Part shown: one piece after another, positions 1 through 13,468 of the stretch
How the letters are laid out: each line of letters begins with the position of its first letter
Numbering within the stretch: position 1 is the first letter of the stretch
Assembly: GCF_900156205.1 (NCBI RefSeq)
Contig: NZ_FTNA01000001.1
Location: 186,001 to 250,000 of the forward strand
Source: Leptospira interrogans
GTDB taxonomy: Bacteria; Spirochaetota; Leptospiria; Leptospirales; Leptospiraceae
Direction of reading: 5' to 3'
Length of the DNA stretch: 64,000 nt
Notes under the pieces: model-generated
Told to the model about the DNA's origin: nothing
What the model saw: the letters and a program-made list of their open reading frames with translations, nothing else
The model's database searches: none
Position numbers and translations under genes: made by a program

Positions 1-1
1 C

Positions 2-256
2 GGCATCAAAGTGATTCTTTGGTCCCCACTATTGTATGAGGGTCTAGAAACTAGAGTAAAATCTGCAGAGTTTTATTCTATTTGGGAAAACATTCGTAAA
101 GAAATATTAGAATTTAAGAATGTAGTTTCACTCGATATGAATGAATTTCGCGCTCAAGTAAAATGTAAGAAGTATATAGATCCCCATCATTTAAGCGGAG
201 GATGTTACTTAGAACCGACTGAAATTTTAGTAGATCAATTGGATATACAAAAATGA
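2..256 (+). CDS. 3' end of a larger gene, possible DUF1574/SGNH-type exported protein
   Basis: The reading frame is open from the first complete codon at base 2, so the gene begins upstream of the window and only about 84 C-terminal residues are seen. The visible part has a short hydrophobic strand (VILWSPLLYEG) and a C-terminal segment with Cys and Asp-x-His (CKKYIDPHHLSGGCY). A D-x-x-H near the C-terminus is typical of SGNH/GDSL-type hydrolase folds and of the Leptospira DUF1574 family, but so little is visible that this is a tentative family guess. Its stop codon overlaps the ATG of the next gene by 4 bp (ATGA), so the two are probably co-transcribed and translationally coupled. Confidence 0.45.
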   Translation, partial: GIKVILWSPLLYEGLETRVKSAEFYSIWENIRKEILEFKNVVSLDMNEFRAQVKCKKYIDPHHLSGGCYLEPTEILVDQLDIQK

Positions 257-597
257 ACGAAAACGAACTCACTTTCAATCAAGCTCAGAAAAAAGTAGAT
301 CAATGGATTTCCGAATTTGGAGTTCGATATTTTTCAGAACTAACCAATCTTGCAATTCTCATGGAAGAAGTAGGAGAATTTTCAAGACTAATTGCCAGAA
401 AATACGGAGATCAATCTTTTAAAAAAGGGGAAGATCCAGAAGGAATTTCCAAGGAAATGGGAGACATTTTATTTGTATTGGTCTGCCTAGCCAATCAAAT
501 GGGAATTTCTTTAGAAGACGCATTACACACCACTTTAAAGAAAAATACAGAAAGAGATAAAAATCGTCACAAGGAAAATCCAAAACTTCAAACTTAA
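253..597 (+). CDS. MazG-like nucleotide pyrophosphohydrolase
   Basis: A 114-residue single-domain protein of the all-alpha NTP pyrophosphatase (MazG/dUTPase-like) superfamily. The metal-binding signature is visible as E38, E39 and E42 (LMEEVGE), followed about 26 residues later by E68 and D71 (EMGDILF). The family hydrolyses (d)NTPs to the monophosphate and pyrophosphate in the cytoplasm, usually to clean the nucleotide pool; the preferred nucleotide cannot be read from the sequence. Length matches the short one-domain type rather than the two-domain E. coli MazG. The ATG overlaps the stop of the preceding gene (ATGA), indicating translational coupling. Confidence 0.8.
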   Translation: MNENELTFNQAQKKVDQWISEFGVRYFSELTNLAILMEEVGEFSRLIARKYGDQSFKKGEDPEGISKEMGDILFVLVCLANQMGISLEDALHTTLKKNTERDKNRHKENPKLQT

Positions 598-765
598 GTA
601 ATGTGAGTTTGGCGTAAGAAAAATTTTCTAAAAGTATGAGTCCCTACTATTTTAAAATTTGTTCGTAAAATCGTAATTTGTGAGAGTTCCCACACATTAT
701 TTTACAGATAAATCTAAATTTTGTGGTAGTTCCCACATTTAAAGAATCGATCTGCAAAGTTCAGC
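598..765 (+). repeat. Family C intergenic element (copy C1)
   Basis: Starts just after the MazG stop with a degenerate terminus (aatgtgagtttggcgtaag), then the C-family core: ttctaaaagtatgagt, a tttgttcgtaaaatcgtaat block and two gttcccaca motifs, ending at a gatctgcaaagttcag block. The same order of blocks recurs at 12.67, 21.84, 38.83, 49.5 and 57.5 kb. Confidence 0.7.
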
Positions 766-777
766 TTTTAAAATCGG

Positions 778-1015
778 TAAACTCGACTTAAAAAAACCAG
801 GGCAAATCCAGCTTGCCTATGGCAAAGCCAGACTCAGTTCTGGTCAATCAATTTATATAGTAAACATAATACAACAATCATCTCTATTCCAATTTATTAT
901 AGAACGCGATCCATCGAACGATCCAGAAAACTCAGCAAATGCCCTTCTAAGGATCATCGGCATTCAAGAAGCGAGGAGCTAAGTTTGAGCGCGATGGTTT
1001 GAGTTCCCTCGCATC
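778..1015 (+). repeat. Family D intergenic element (copy D1)
   Basis: Holds the D-family blocks: gcaaatccagcttgcc, ctctggtcaat-like text, an AT-rich atatagtaaacat block, tatagaacgcgatcc and an imperfect palindrome around actcagcaaa...gaggagctaagtttg. Related copies lie at 34.1, 34.5 and 55.9 kb. No ORF of note. Confidence 0.6.
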
Positions 1016-1027
1016 GTTTTTTTTGAG

Positions 1028-1205
1028 TTACTACTCGAACGCATGAAAATAGTACCGAGTTATTAACGGCCTAATTTACGAAAAAATAGTGGTACTTAAA
1101 AAATAACGCAAATTCGGGATTTACGGCATTTTAAAGCAAGACCAAAATATTCAAATTTTTGAAACAACCTAACACAAGTATTCTATTCATACGTTCGAGT
1201 AGTAA
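1028..1205. repeat. Family G element with TTACTACTCGAACG inverted termini (copy G1)
   Basis: Left terminus TTACTACTCGAACG at 1028-1041 is matched in inverted orientation by CGTTCGAGTAGTAA at 1192-1205, with similarity continuing a few bases inward (catgaa / ttcat). About 178 bp, non-coding interior. A second copy lies at 2540-2708. The remaining bases to 1373 show nothing recognisable. Confidence 0.7.
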
Positions 1206-1373
1206 TTCATGTTAAATTAGAAAAAGCAGAAGTTCTAATATTCATTTAAGACACATCTCTTGTTCTTAGAAAGCGATTTATAAAAAACTGCATGCCTTAG
1301 TAAGCTGCTCAAACGCCGCGATTTTATATTTGTTATTGAAAAATTTTAAAATTGATTTTTTAAAAAATGGAGA

Positions 1374-1783
<410 letters not shown>

Positions 1784-1787
<4 letters not shown>

Positions 1788-2311
1788 TCTAAAGTTTTAA
1801 TCGAATTTTCGTTTTCAGAATCGACTGAGGATTTCAGTTCTATTTCCGTTTTATGAAGTATAACTTTCAAATATTGAAACCCTAAAATAGAAGGGATCGA
1901 AACACAAAGACCTTGAATCGTAGTATTTAAAGCGAGCCTAATTCCTTCCGAGAAAATTTCCAAACTGACCGAACCTGCATTTTTCATTTCTTCAAAAGCT
2001 ACTGAAATTCCAATTACCGTTCCGAGAAGTCCAAGCATAGTAGCAATTCCTGCTAGATTTCGAATCCAAGAAATCATCGTTTCTGGAACGAAAAATTCTC
2101 TGATAAAAAATTCTTCCGGGTCTTCGAGTAGAAATTTTAAATCTATATTTCGTTTCTCTCCGCTTGGACTATTACCTTGAAGTTTAAATAGGATTTTTCT
2201 TTTAAGAACCGGAAGAAAGGTTCGAACCCGGATAAAAAGTCCTAGATTGATAAAACTTACGATTAAAATGAGAACCGAAACCCAAGTACCTTTTGCCAAT
2301 AAAACTTCCAC
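1784..2311 (-). CDS. MotA/TolQ/ExbB-family proton channel protein
   Basis: A 175-residue membrane protein with an N-terminal helix (about residues 8-27) and two helices near 85-110 and 125-150. The segment from MISWIRNLAGIATMLGLLGTVIGIS through EGIRLALNTTIQGLCVSIPSILGFQYL is the characteristic ExbB/TolQ proton-channel region, with the conserved LLGTVIG turn and AL.TT..GL..AIP-like stretch. It is expected to form the inner-membrane channel with the ExbD/TolR-like product encoded immediately downstream (ATGA overlap). The start appears to be GTG at 2311, preceded by a G-rich Shine-Dalgarno sequence (cggggga). Confidence 0.85.
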
Positions 2312-2389
2312 AAAAATCCCCCGAATCTAAAGGCAGATTCTTATTTCCTTTTTCTTTGTCATTTCAATCCTAACGCAAAACCTATTTCC

Positions 2390-2482
2390 TACTCAGAGTT
2401 ATATAATAAAGTTCTCAGTATTTTACGTTGAAACATAGTTTTACAATAAAATTTATGGTATTTAATTTTATAAGGATCGATA
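2390..2482 (-). repeat. Family B palindromic element (copy B1)
   Basis: About 93 bp in reverse orientation, flanked by TA on both sides. The ends (TACTCAGAGTTATATAATAA on the left, ttttataaggatcgaTA on the right) are imperfect inverted repeats of each other, and the interior contains gttgaaacatagttttacaa, shared with other B copies. Confidence 0.7.
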
Positions 2483-2539
2483 AAACGATTTCGTTGCCAG
2501 ATGGATTGTTTCTTACGTTTTTGATTTGTATAGCAACGT

Positions 2540-2708
2540 TTACTACTCGGACGCATACAAACAATACCATTCTTAAACCACTTTCAAAACTTGGGATCTC
2601 ATACAAAAAAGACAACGATTTCAAGTTGATATAATTTTTTGAAAATTTCTGCCTCTTTGTAAAATCGCCATTATTTTCTGGTACTATTTTCATACATTCG
2701 AGTAGTAA
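2540..2708. repeat. Family G element (copy G2)
   Basis: Left end TTACTACTCGGACG at 2540-2553 pairs with cattcgagtagtaa at 2695-2708; the similarity extends inward through caataccatt and ggtactattttcat. The interior differs from copy G1, so mainly the termini are conserved. A fragment of family C text (tagtccctactattttaaaa) follows at about 2760-2790. Nothing else is recognised before the next gene. Confidence 0.65.
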
Positions 2709-2923
2709 AGCTTAGAAATAAATTTTTTACAATCCGTTCATAAATTCGCAACAAAATGTAATAGTCCCTACTATTTTAAAATTTGTTATGAATTGTTAGA
2801 AACTCTACAAATCAAAACTTAAAGTAGTCCCGCATAACTCGAAATTCATTTAGAATTCCTATCCGCACGTCTTCATCGTAAAAACTCACTTGCCAAACAT
2901 AGACAAACCATTTCATTAACCGT

Positions 2924-3673
2924 ATGTCTGGATTTCAAATGCCTCAGGCCAATTTCAAGGCTGGGTTTGTTCGTGAAAATTTTAATAAAATCGCAAAAAA
3001 ATACGATCGGTTCAACGATTGGAATAGTTTTTTACTTCATCGGGTTTGGAAAAATCACTTGGTGCGGGAAATCGAAAATAATTTTTCCGGTCACTTGCAT
3101 GTACTAGACCTTTGTTGTGGAACCGGAGATATCTCATTACGTTTGGAAAATTCTTCTTTCGTAGATCATGTAACCTGTGTAGACTTTTCGGAAAATATGT
3201 TGGAAATAGCAAAGACTAGACTTAAAAAACAAGCTCAAAAAGGTAGAGTGCATTTTGAACTTGGAGACGCTACGAAACTGATCCAATTTCAAAATTCTCA
3301 ATTCGATGTGGTTTCCATTGGATTTGGTCTTCGTAATGTAGATAATCTCTCAAAAGCAATCGGAGAAATCTTTCGGGTTTTAAAACCGGGAGGAATGTTT
3401 CTTAATTTAGACGTAGGAAAAGTCAAAAATCCTTGGATTCGTTGGATCGCGGATTTTTATTTTTTTAAAATCGTTCCGATTTTAGGTTATATTCTTTGGG
3501 GAGGAAAAAATGAAATGTTTGATTATCTACCTGTTTCTTCTCTTTCCTATCCAGATCAGGAAACTTTACAGTTGATTCTTGAAAAAGAAGGTTTTCAAAG
3601 AGTACAATATAAGAATTTTGTTTTTGGGAATGTAGTGCTACACGTCGCAAAAAAACCTTCTGAAAAAACATGA
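2924..3673 (+). CDS. ubiE: Demethylmenaquinone/ubiquinone methyltransferase UbiE/MenG
   Basis: A 249-residue class I SAM-dependent methyltransferase. The N-terminal FVRENFNKIAKKYDRFN block (about residues 15-31) is the UbiE family signature, followed by the SAM-binding motif VLDLCCGTGD (about 60-69), an acidic residue after strand 2 (VTCVDFS) and the second family signature in VVSIGFGLRNVDN with RVLKPGGMFL. It methylates demethylmenaquinol to menaquinol; Leptospira use menaquinone, so MenG activity is the likely role. The start has no strong ribosome binding site; an in-frame ATG six codons in is possible. No obvious operon partner. Confidence 0.93.
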   Translation: MSGFQMPQANFKAGFVRENFNKIAKKYDRFNDWNSFLLHRVWKNHLVREIENNFSGHLHVLDLCCGTGDISLRLENSSFVDHVTCVDFSENMLEIAKTRLKKQAQKGRVHFELGDATKLIQFQNSQFDVVSIGFGLRNVDNLSKAIGEIFRVLKPGGMFLNLDVGKVKNPWIRWIADFYFFKIVPILGYILWGGKNEMFDYLPVSSLSYPDQETLQLILEKEGFQRVQYKNFVFGNVVLHVAKKPSEKT

Positions 3674-3710
3674 AATTAATTTAAAATACAGTCAAAGTCA
3701 AAAAAAATCT

Positions 3711-3738
3711 TTCTTGAAATTAAAAAATCCCCTATAAT
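3711..3738 (+). promoter_or_regulatory. Candidate sigma-70-type promoter for the LruC-domain gene
   Basis: A perfect TATAAT hexamer lies at 3733-3738, 16 bp downstream of a TTCTTG hexamer at 3711-3716 that resembles a weak -35. It is about 75 bp before the preferred start at 3813. The -10 is convincing as a sequence, the -35 is poor, and AT-rich DNA yields such matches by chance. Confidence 0.35.
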
Positions 3739-3810
3739 TCCCTCCTCGAATAGTATTGAACGTTGAGTACTCTTCGTCTTTTATTCTAATTATAAAAAAG
3801 GGATATAGGG

Positions 3811-5909
<2,099 letters not shown>

Positions 5910-5922
5910 TCGATTAACAAAA

Positions 5923-7327
<1,405 letters not shown>

Positions 7328-7345
<18 letters not shown>

Positions 7346-9427
7346 GTTGTCAAAATCTTCGGCAGAAATGGCAAATTCATTCATAGACGTTTCAAAGAAG
7401 GAACCAGGAAGAATTTCCGCTTTTAAATATTTGGCATTGCCTGGAACGGTTAGTCCAATCGAACTTACATTCGCAAATAACGGTAACGTTTTGGATTGAA
7501 TTTCAACCCAGTCTGGCCCCAAAAAAGACCAACGAATATGAATCTTATCTTTTTTAGAAAAATTTTTTCCTTCTGGGACAAAAGCTCTTAAACTAAGTGG
7601 AGCTTTACTCGCTAATACCCAGGTCGCGCCGGAAGAAAATTCATGATAACGAATTCCGTTTTGAATCAAACCTTGTTTCTTAGCCATAAGTTGGTAAGAC
7701 TTCAATTCCGCATAACGGAACTCAGGGCCCCATAAATTTGGGGCAATTTTAATTAAAGAATAAAATAAAAAGAAAGTGCCTAAAAATAAAGAGAGAAGAT
7801 TAAATCCACCTCCAAAAGCTCTGTGTAGTTGCCTTGTTTGAGCAGAAGAGGAAGTGATTAACCAAAGACAAAAAAAGGCAACAGCCCCACTGCTTCCGGT
7901 CCAAGGCATAAAAAAGATAGAGATCGGCAAAAGTAAAATCAAAACCTTCCAATGATCGCGTAACGCAATTTCTAAACCTATCCAACCTAAAAAAATGAGA
8001 ATTAGAAAAATCCCACCGTCGTGTAATAAAAATAAGAAAGAAGAAAGTCCCAATTCTCTCATTCCCCCAGCTGGAATTGGATTGGAAGATCTAGAATCAA
8101 CCCAGTTGAGTACAAAACTACCAGCTCCATTGCCTAACAAAATCGATTGTTTTGTCCAATTCCAAGCGGATCTAGTTTGAAGCCACCCTTCTCCCCCATA
8201 AAGATCCAGAAAACGAAGGATACCCCCTCCAGGATTACGAAAACACTTGATCCAAGTTTGATGAAGTTCCTGCCAAGATTCAAACGACCAAGAAAATGAT
8301 CCGATCCACAAAATCAAAACTACAAAAATAATCCATACGATCACACAAATCGGGATATAAGATAGTTTCCACCAACGATTTCGAATTTTAGGAAAGTTAA
8401 TAATGGAATAACAGTATGTCAAAAGAGTAAAAAGTAAGATCCAGGAACCTGCACTAAAATATTTTCCTAAGACTAAAAAAGGAAATAAAAGCCCAATGCT
8501 CAAAACGATTTTTGTAGGGAAACGCCAATTTTTGGAGTTAAGGTAGTAAAAAAAATACGCGATCCAAAGAGGGAAAAACCAATTGAGAGATTTTGAATCT
8601 GCAAGAAAACCAGAAATCGAATCAGAGCCCTCTATAATAGGAGTAAACGGAATTACCGAACCTTGTAAAAATCCTTGAATTAAGAATAATAGAATATTCA
8701 AAAATACTCCCGCAAAAAGCCCTTGCCTCCAATACTTAACAGGGGAATCGCTTTCGTGAGAAGAAGATTCTTCCGCTAAAAAATAAAGTATTACAAGCAC
8801 CCAAGATCCTAAAAAGTCCAAACTCAGACCAAAAGCATATCTAGAGCTAATTCCGGGAAGATAAGTCATATCTAAAATGCCGAAACCCTTAAAAGGAGGT
8901 GCATTAAAATAGGTAAAAAAACGTTCTATAAGAAGTAACAAACAGAAAATCAAAACTCCTACTTTAGGATTTTGATAAAACGGTAGAGAAGATTTATAAG
9001 GTCGATTGATATAAAAAAAACGGAATATAGGGTCTTCTTCGTTTACAGTTTGTGAATGAAAAGTAGAAATATATTGTCTTAAAAAAATCCCTAAAATAGC
9101 GCCAGCAAATAAACCACTCAGGGAACCAAATATTACCGTTTTATCATATAGCAATCCAGGTAAAACAAGAGCACCCGCCATCGTAAATATCCTTCCCGGC
9201 TTACGATGATATAGATTGGGAATCAATCCGAAAAGAAATTGGATTGTTCCAATCGCTATTATTCCCGCTCCTTCCGTTTCTCTTACAAAAAGAAAACTTC
9301 GAAACAAAAGATAGGAAATAATGGAACAGAGGATAAGGCCAAAAAATGTGGGAGTTCTAAGTGGCTTCAGTTTATGGAATAATCCAGGCACGAATAAAGA
9401 GGATTTTGAAAAAGATCCAGATTTCAA
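7328..9427 (-). CDS. Large multi-pass membrane protein, O-antigen ligase/polymerase-like
   Basis: A 699-residue protein with roughly a dozen hydrophobic helices through about residue 560, followed by a soluble C-terminal region of about 130 residues. A segment near residue 430 (SILLGNGAGSFVLNW followed by MRELGLSSFLFLLHDGGIFLILIFLGWIG) resembles the large-loop/helix region of WaaL/Wzy-type O-antigen ligases and polymerases, which typically show G.G.GSF and an EhG.hG motif. This similarity is partial, so the role in glycan export is inferred. The gene stands alone on the minus strand, converging with the PrsW-like gene, with 18 bp shared at the 3' ends. Confidence 0.6.
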
Positions 9428-9520
9428 TCTAAAAACGGTCGAAAAAATGACTTCTTAAGCAACGCGGTTCGGTATAAGAAAATTTTCTAACAATAGGAGT
9501 CCTACATTTTGGAGATAATC

Positions 9521-9664
9521 TTAACGTGAGTTTAACCATGATTCATTTTTCTGAAAAAAATTAGATCTGAACTTTACAGATCAATTCCTAAAATATAGGA
9601 ACTACCTACCACAAATCACGATTTTACGAGCAAATTCTAAAATGTAGAAACTCATTCTTTTAGA
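9521..9664 (-). repeat. Family C element, reversed (copy C2)
   Basis: Begins ttaacgtgagttt and then reads the C-family core backwards: ctttacagatcaattcc, aggaactacctaccacaaat, cgattttacgagcaaattct, gtagaaactcattcttttag. Confidence 0.6.
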
Positions 9665-9973
9665 ATCTATCTCAATCCTGGCTTAAAATGCAGATTTCGA
9701 TTCTTCTAAGATATTTTTGATATGGCTTTTATAAAATTCTTTCTCATTTTTTTACATCGGATTCACATTAATCTTGTAGTTCTTAAAGACTACTCATGTA
9801 TTAACGTGAATTCGACATAAGAAAATTTGGGCAAATCCAGCTTGCTACAGACAACCACCGGACTTCCTAAGCTCTGGTCAATCGTCGCGAATGCTTTTCT
9901 CTAACGAGTTAATATTGGATGATAAAAAAATGCGAAAAAATATTTACGGCTCCGGTTGGGAGCGCCATATCAG

Positions 9974-10145
9974 AGCTTGTCCAAAGACCTCAAAAATTTT
10001 ACACGATCATTCTTTAGAAATTTTTAATAAAATGCAGTAATTCCTACAAATTAAGTCGCATTGGCAATTTGTGAACTTTCAAATAGTTCTTAATGTCGTT
10101 AAATTTTCGTAGCAGTTCCCACATTGGATAGTTTTGGGACAATTC
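9974..10145 (+). repeat. Family A element with TGTCC / GGGACA termini (copy A1)
   Basis: Starts gagcttgtccaaagacctc and ends gttttgggacaattc, imperfect inverted repeats. The interior has the standard A order: cgatcattctttagaaattt, aattcctacaaattaagtcg, ggcaatttgtgaactttc, tgtcgttaaattttcgta and gttcccacatt. It is the reference order for recognising the inverted segment in the copy at 21.48 kb. Confidence 0.7.
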
Positions 10146-10734
10146 TTAATTTCAATTGATTATAGAACGTGATCTGTCGAACGATCTCAGAAGCGATGCA
10201 TTGAGTTTAAGGTGAGACGTTGAGTTAACTTCGAGCACCTAAAACACGACCAGAAAACTCAGCGAATACCTTCTCTAAGGATCAGCATTCAGGGGAGTGA
10301 GACGCTCTAAGTTACTTCGAGCATACATAGAAACGAGACGCTGAGTTTTCTCGCATCCGCTCCTTTCAAGTTATACCGAATTGACGTTATATTCGTTAGA
10401 GCATTCAATATTTGTTCTAAAATGGGTCTATGATAAAAATTTAAGGTATTCAATTTATAGAAATCAGTAAAAACATGGGAGTTTCCACATTCATTTTATC
10501 TTTAAGATTTTAAAATCGTTCTTAGTGAACGCGAATTGGGTGCAAGTTGTATGAGTTCCCACATTTTAAATTTTTTGGATAAGTTCTGACGAAAGATTAC
10601 TCAAACAAATATTTGAAGTTTGATAGGAAAAGAGAAGTGTTAAATCTAAAAATTTTTAATCTTTATTTATAGGTAAGTTTTTAAGAACCCTACAACCTAT
10701 AAAAAAAATCTAATCATAAAAAACAAAAGAAAAT

Positions 10735-11187
10735 TTAATCATCCATCGAATCCATATCGGATGGGATTTTATAAGCACCGGTAAGACTCCCAGTATTCTT
10801 ACGAGAAAAACCTTTGCTTTTAGAAAGAGTTTCTGCGTATTCGACAGTATAACGAGTCCAAGGAATTGCTTTGAGACGTGCGATAGGAATCTTTTTACCT
10901 GTTCCTTCGCAAACACCATAAGTCCCCTCTTCAATTTTCTCCAACGCTGCATCAATTTCTCGAATAGTTTCTATCTCAGCTTCGGAAAGAACAGAACTTA
11001 GAGTTTCTTCGTTAATTTCGGATGCAATATCCGCAATATCACCCATTTCTTTAAGGCCAGACGGTTTACTATTATCTTCCCAATGGGCATACTTTTCCAA
11101 GAGAGCATTTTTTTTCTCATGAAGAAGTTCAGAAATTTCTTGGAGAACTTTTTTATCGTATGCCGGAGCTGATTTTTTTGCAGTCAT
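10735..11187 (-). CDS. DksA/TraR-family protein with a degenerate zinc finger
   Basis: A 150-residue protein with an N-terminal coiled-coil region and a C-terminal DksA-type finger fold. The coiled-coil tip motif DxxDxA is intact (D50, D53, A55 in GDIADIAS). In the finger only the first of the four expected metal-binding Cys is present: C93, then T96, T114 and Y117 at the other positions, while the surrounding GTYGVCEGTGKKIPIARLKAIPWTRY framework is well conserved. DksA binds in the RNA polymerase secondary channel and acts with ppGpp; zinc-independent DksA paralogues are known in other bacteria. Located 17 bp downstream of rpmG in the same direction, so probably one transcript. Confidence 0.85.
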   Translation of the reverse strand: MTAKKSAPAYDKKVLQEISELLHEKKNALLEKYAHWEDNSKPSGLKEMGDIADIASEINEETLSSVLSEAEIETIREIDAALEKIEEGTYGVCEGTGKKIPIARLKAIPWTRYTVEYAETLSKSKGFSRKNTGSLTGAYKIPSDMDSMDD

Positions 11188-11204
11188 CCTGTTACCTGGA
11201 AATT

Positions 11205-11369
<165 letters not shown>

Positions 11370-11476
11370 GGCGCTAATGTCTCGATTTCAATAGATTCCT
11401 CATCAGTAGTCCAATTTTTCTGAAAATTTAGAAATTAAGTTCCAAAGTCGCTACTAGAGGTTACTCATTGTGCTAT

Positions 11477-11511
<35 letters not shown>

Positions 11512-12197
11512 AGTAAAATCCTTAAAAAAGAAATAATTTTCTCTAGCTTAAGTAAGATCTATAGAGAGATCGATTCCCATAGTTTTTAAAAAATTTGGAA
11601 TTTCAAATTCAGCAAACAATTCAATCTTTATGCCAATTCAAAATCAAAGATTAGGCTTAAAAATTTAATTTCTATAATAAAATTGTTAAAAAATTAGCTT
11701 TCTTTTGTTTTTTTCTACTAAAAACGAATCAATAAAGCGTTTCGTTAATCACAGATATGATTTTTCAATAACTCTAAATCTACCGTTTTGATAGTAATCA
11801 AATTCAAGATTTATTGTATAGAACAGAATTACTTATCTTAAATCCTTTCAATAAAATGTAGCAGTTCCACAAACTGAGTCCATTTACTGATTTCTATAAA
11901 GTTTGAGTCCACTGAATTTTTGACAATCTACGTTTAGAAATAAGATATTGAGTAATTTGTATTTAGTTTCGAAGCAGTAATATAGACTTTTAATAACTTT
12001 AATCGTTATGAATGAAACATCTCACATGAGTTACTACATTTTTAAGTTCTACTCAAAGCTCATTATTGGCTTTTTTGAAAGTGGGTTTCCCTGTTCTAAT
12101 CTCTGAACAATTTCATAGTATCATTTTCGTGCATTTTTATAGCACGATAGATTTTGAATCGTTTTTAAGATCTTATTTTTGAATTTGAACTTTGTAC

Positions 12198-12286
12198 TAC
12201 TGATCTCTATAAAATTGAGTACTGTTGATTTTTATTGTAAAACACTATTTCAGTGCAAAATATTGGGTACTTTATTATATTACTAT
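12198..12286 (+). repeat. Family B palindromic element (copy B2)
   Basis: Reads TActgatctctataaaattg, then acactatttcagtgcaaaat and gggtactttattatat; the ends are imperfect inverted repeats and TA precedes the left end. The right boundary is slightly degenerate. Confidence 0.7.
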
Positions 12287-12669
12287 AAGCGGAGTATAAA
12301 GAACGGTACCAAAATTAACGATCGAATTTGCAAGATGTAAAATTTTTCAAAAATAGCATATAGCAAACCTAAGTTTATTCTTGTAGATAAAGTTCTTTAA
12401 AAGTTTATATTCGTTGGTATTTTGAGATGAATTGATTTGAAAATAATTCAGTCGCACATTTAAACAATGATTTCTATCGGTCATAATTAGAACTTTCAGA
12501 ATTTAAGTATAAAATCATGCAAAAGTGCTTACGTCCCGAATTATATAAACGGAAGAAGTATTCAATTTTTTCTAGAATAAAACTGAGTTTTGATCATGAT
12601 CCACATTTCTGAAAAAAACTAGGATGAACTTACTCATTTTCTATACTTAACATTTTATCGCAGAACCTA

Positions 12670-12800
12670 TTTTAACGTGGAATTCGACCAAAGAGAAAGA
12701 ATTTTCTAAAAGTAGTAGTTCCTACAATTTAAGAATTTGTTCGTAAAATCGTGATTTGCGGGTAGTTCCTACATTTTAGAAATCAATCTGCAGTGCATAA
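12670..12800 (+). repeat. Family C element (copy C3)
   Basis: Left terminus aacgtggaattcgacc, then gagaaagaattttctaaaag, tttgttcgtaaaatcgtgat and tagttcctacattttagaa, ending at atcaatctgcagt. The right terminus is not recognisable. Confidence 0.65.
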
Positions 12801-13468
12801 TGTAGATTTTAAACAGAAATTTATTTCAAAATCATAATATTTCTATTATTCAGAAATACCCAAATTCTGCCTCTAAACGGCGATTTAGCTTAAAATTTAT
12901 GGGCTTTAAAGTAAAGAATCAATACTATAAAAAGTTAACAACGATTACAATTTCTGATCTTTAAATAGAACTCTTTTTTACTCTATATTACGGTAAAGTT
13001 ACATTGTATTAGATAGCAACAAATAGGAACGTTAGTTGTCATTTTGCTTTATTTTTATACATTCGAATTTAAAGCCGGATAAACTCTTTTCCATCGCATT
13101 ATAAACCTTTTACATTAGAACTTGCTTCAATTCTATTTGAATAATTTGTGCACAATTTTTGTTCTAAAATACACAAAGTCTAAGAGCCTATTAAAAACTC
13201 TTCACGTTATAACACGATCGGAACTAATTTCGATTTTGAGATAATTTATATACCCAAGAGAAAAAGTTTGTTGTTGGATTCGATTCAAATTAGCTACCAT
13301 GCAATAGATCGAAAAATAGAAATGAATGATATTCGGCGAATTTTAAGTTTTCTTTAACAATAAAAAGTTGAAACACTTTGAAGTTCGATATCCAGCAAAC
13401 AACTGCTTCTTATTACAAAGTAATTTACATTTTGAATTGTGAAGAGTTTTTAAAAGGTAGGGAATTTT

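Larger units (their letters stand above)
9428..10734. other. Gene-free stretch with family A, C and D fragments
   Basis: No credible ORF. It contains a reversed family C copy (9521-9664), family D text at about 9822-9880 (gcaaatccagcttgc, ctctggtcaatcg), a family A element (9974-10145) apparently between two D segments, further D-like text at 10155-10380 (gattatagaacgtgatc and repeated actcagcg / gagacgctgag palindromes), and scattered gagttcccaca motifs at 10470-10570. The order suggests repeated insertion into earlier insertions. Confidence 0.6.

Noticed and set aside
2428..2634. A 68-codon plus-strand ORF between tolQ-like and ubiE
   Set aside because: It lies across family B and G elements, has no ribosome binding site and no protein-like features.
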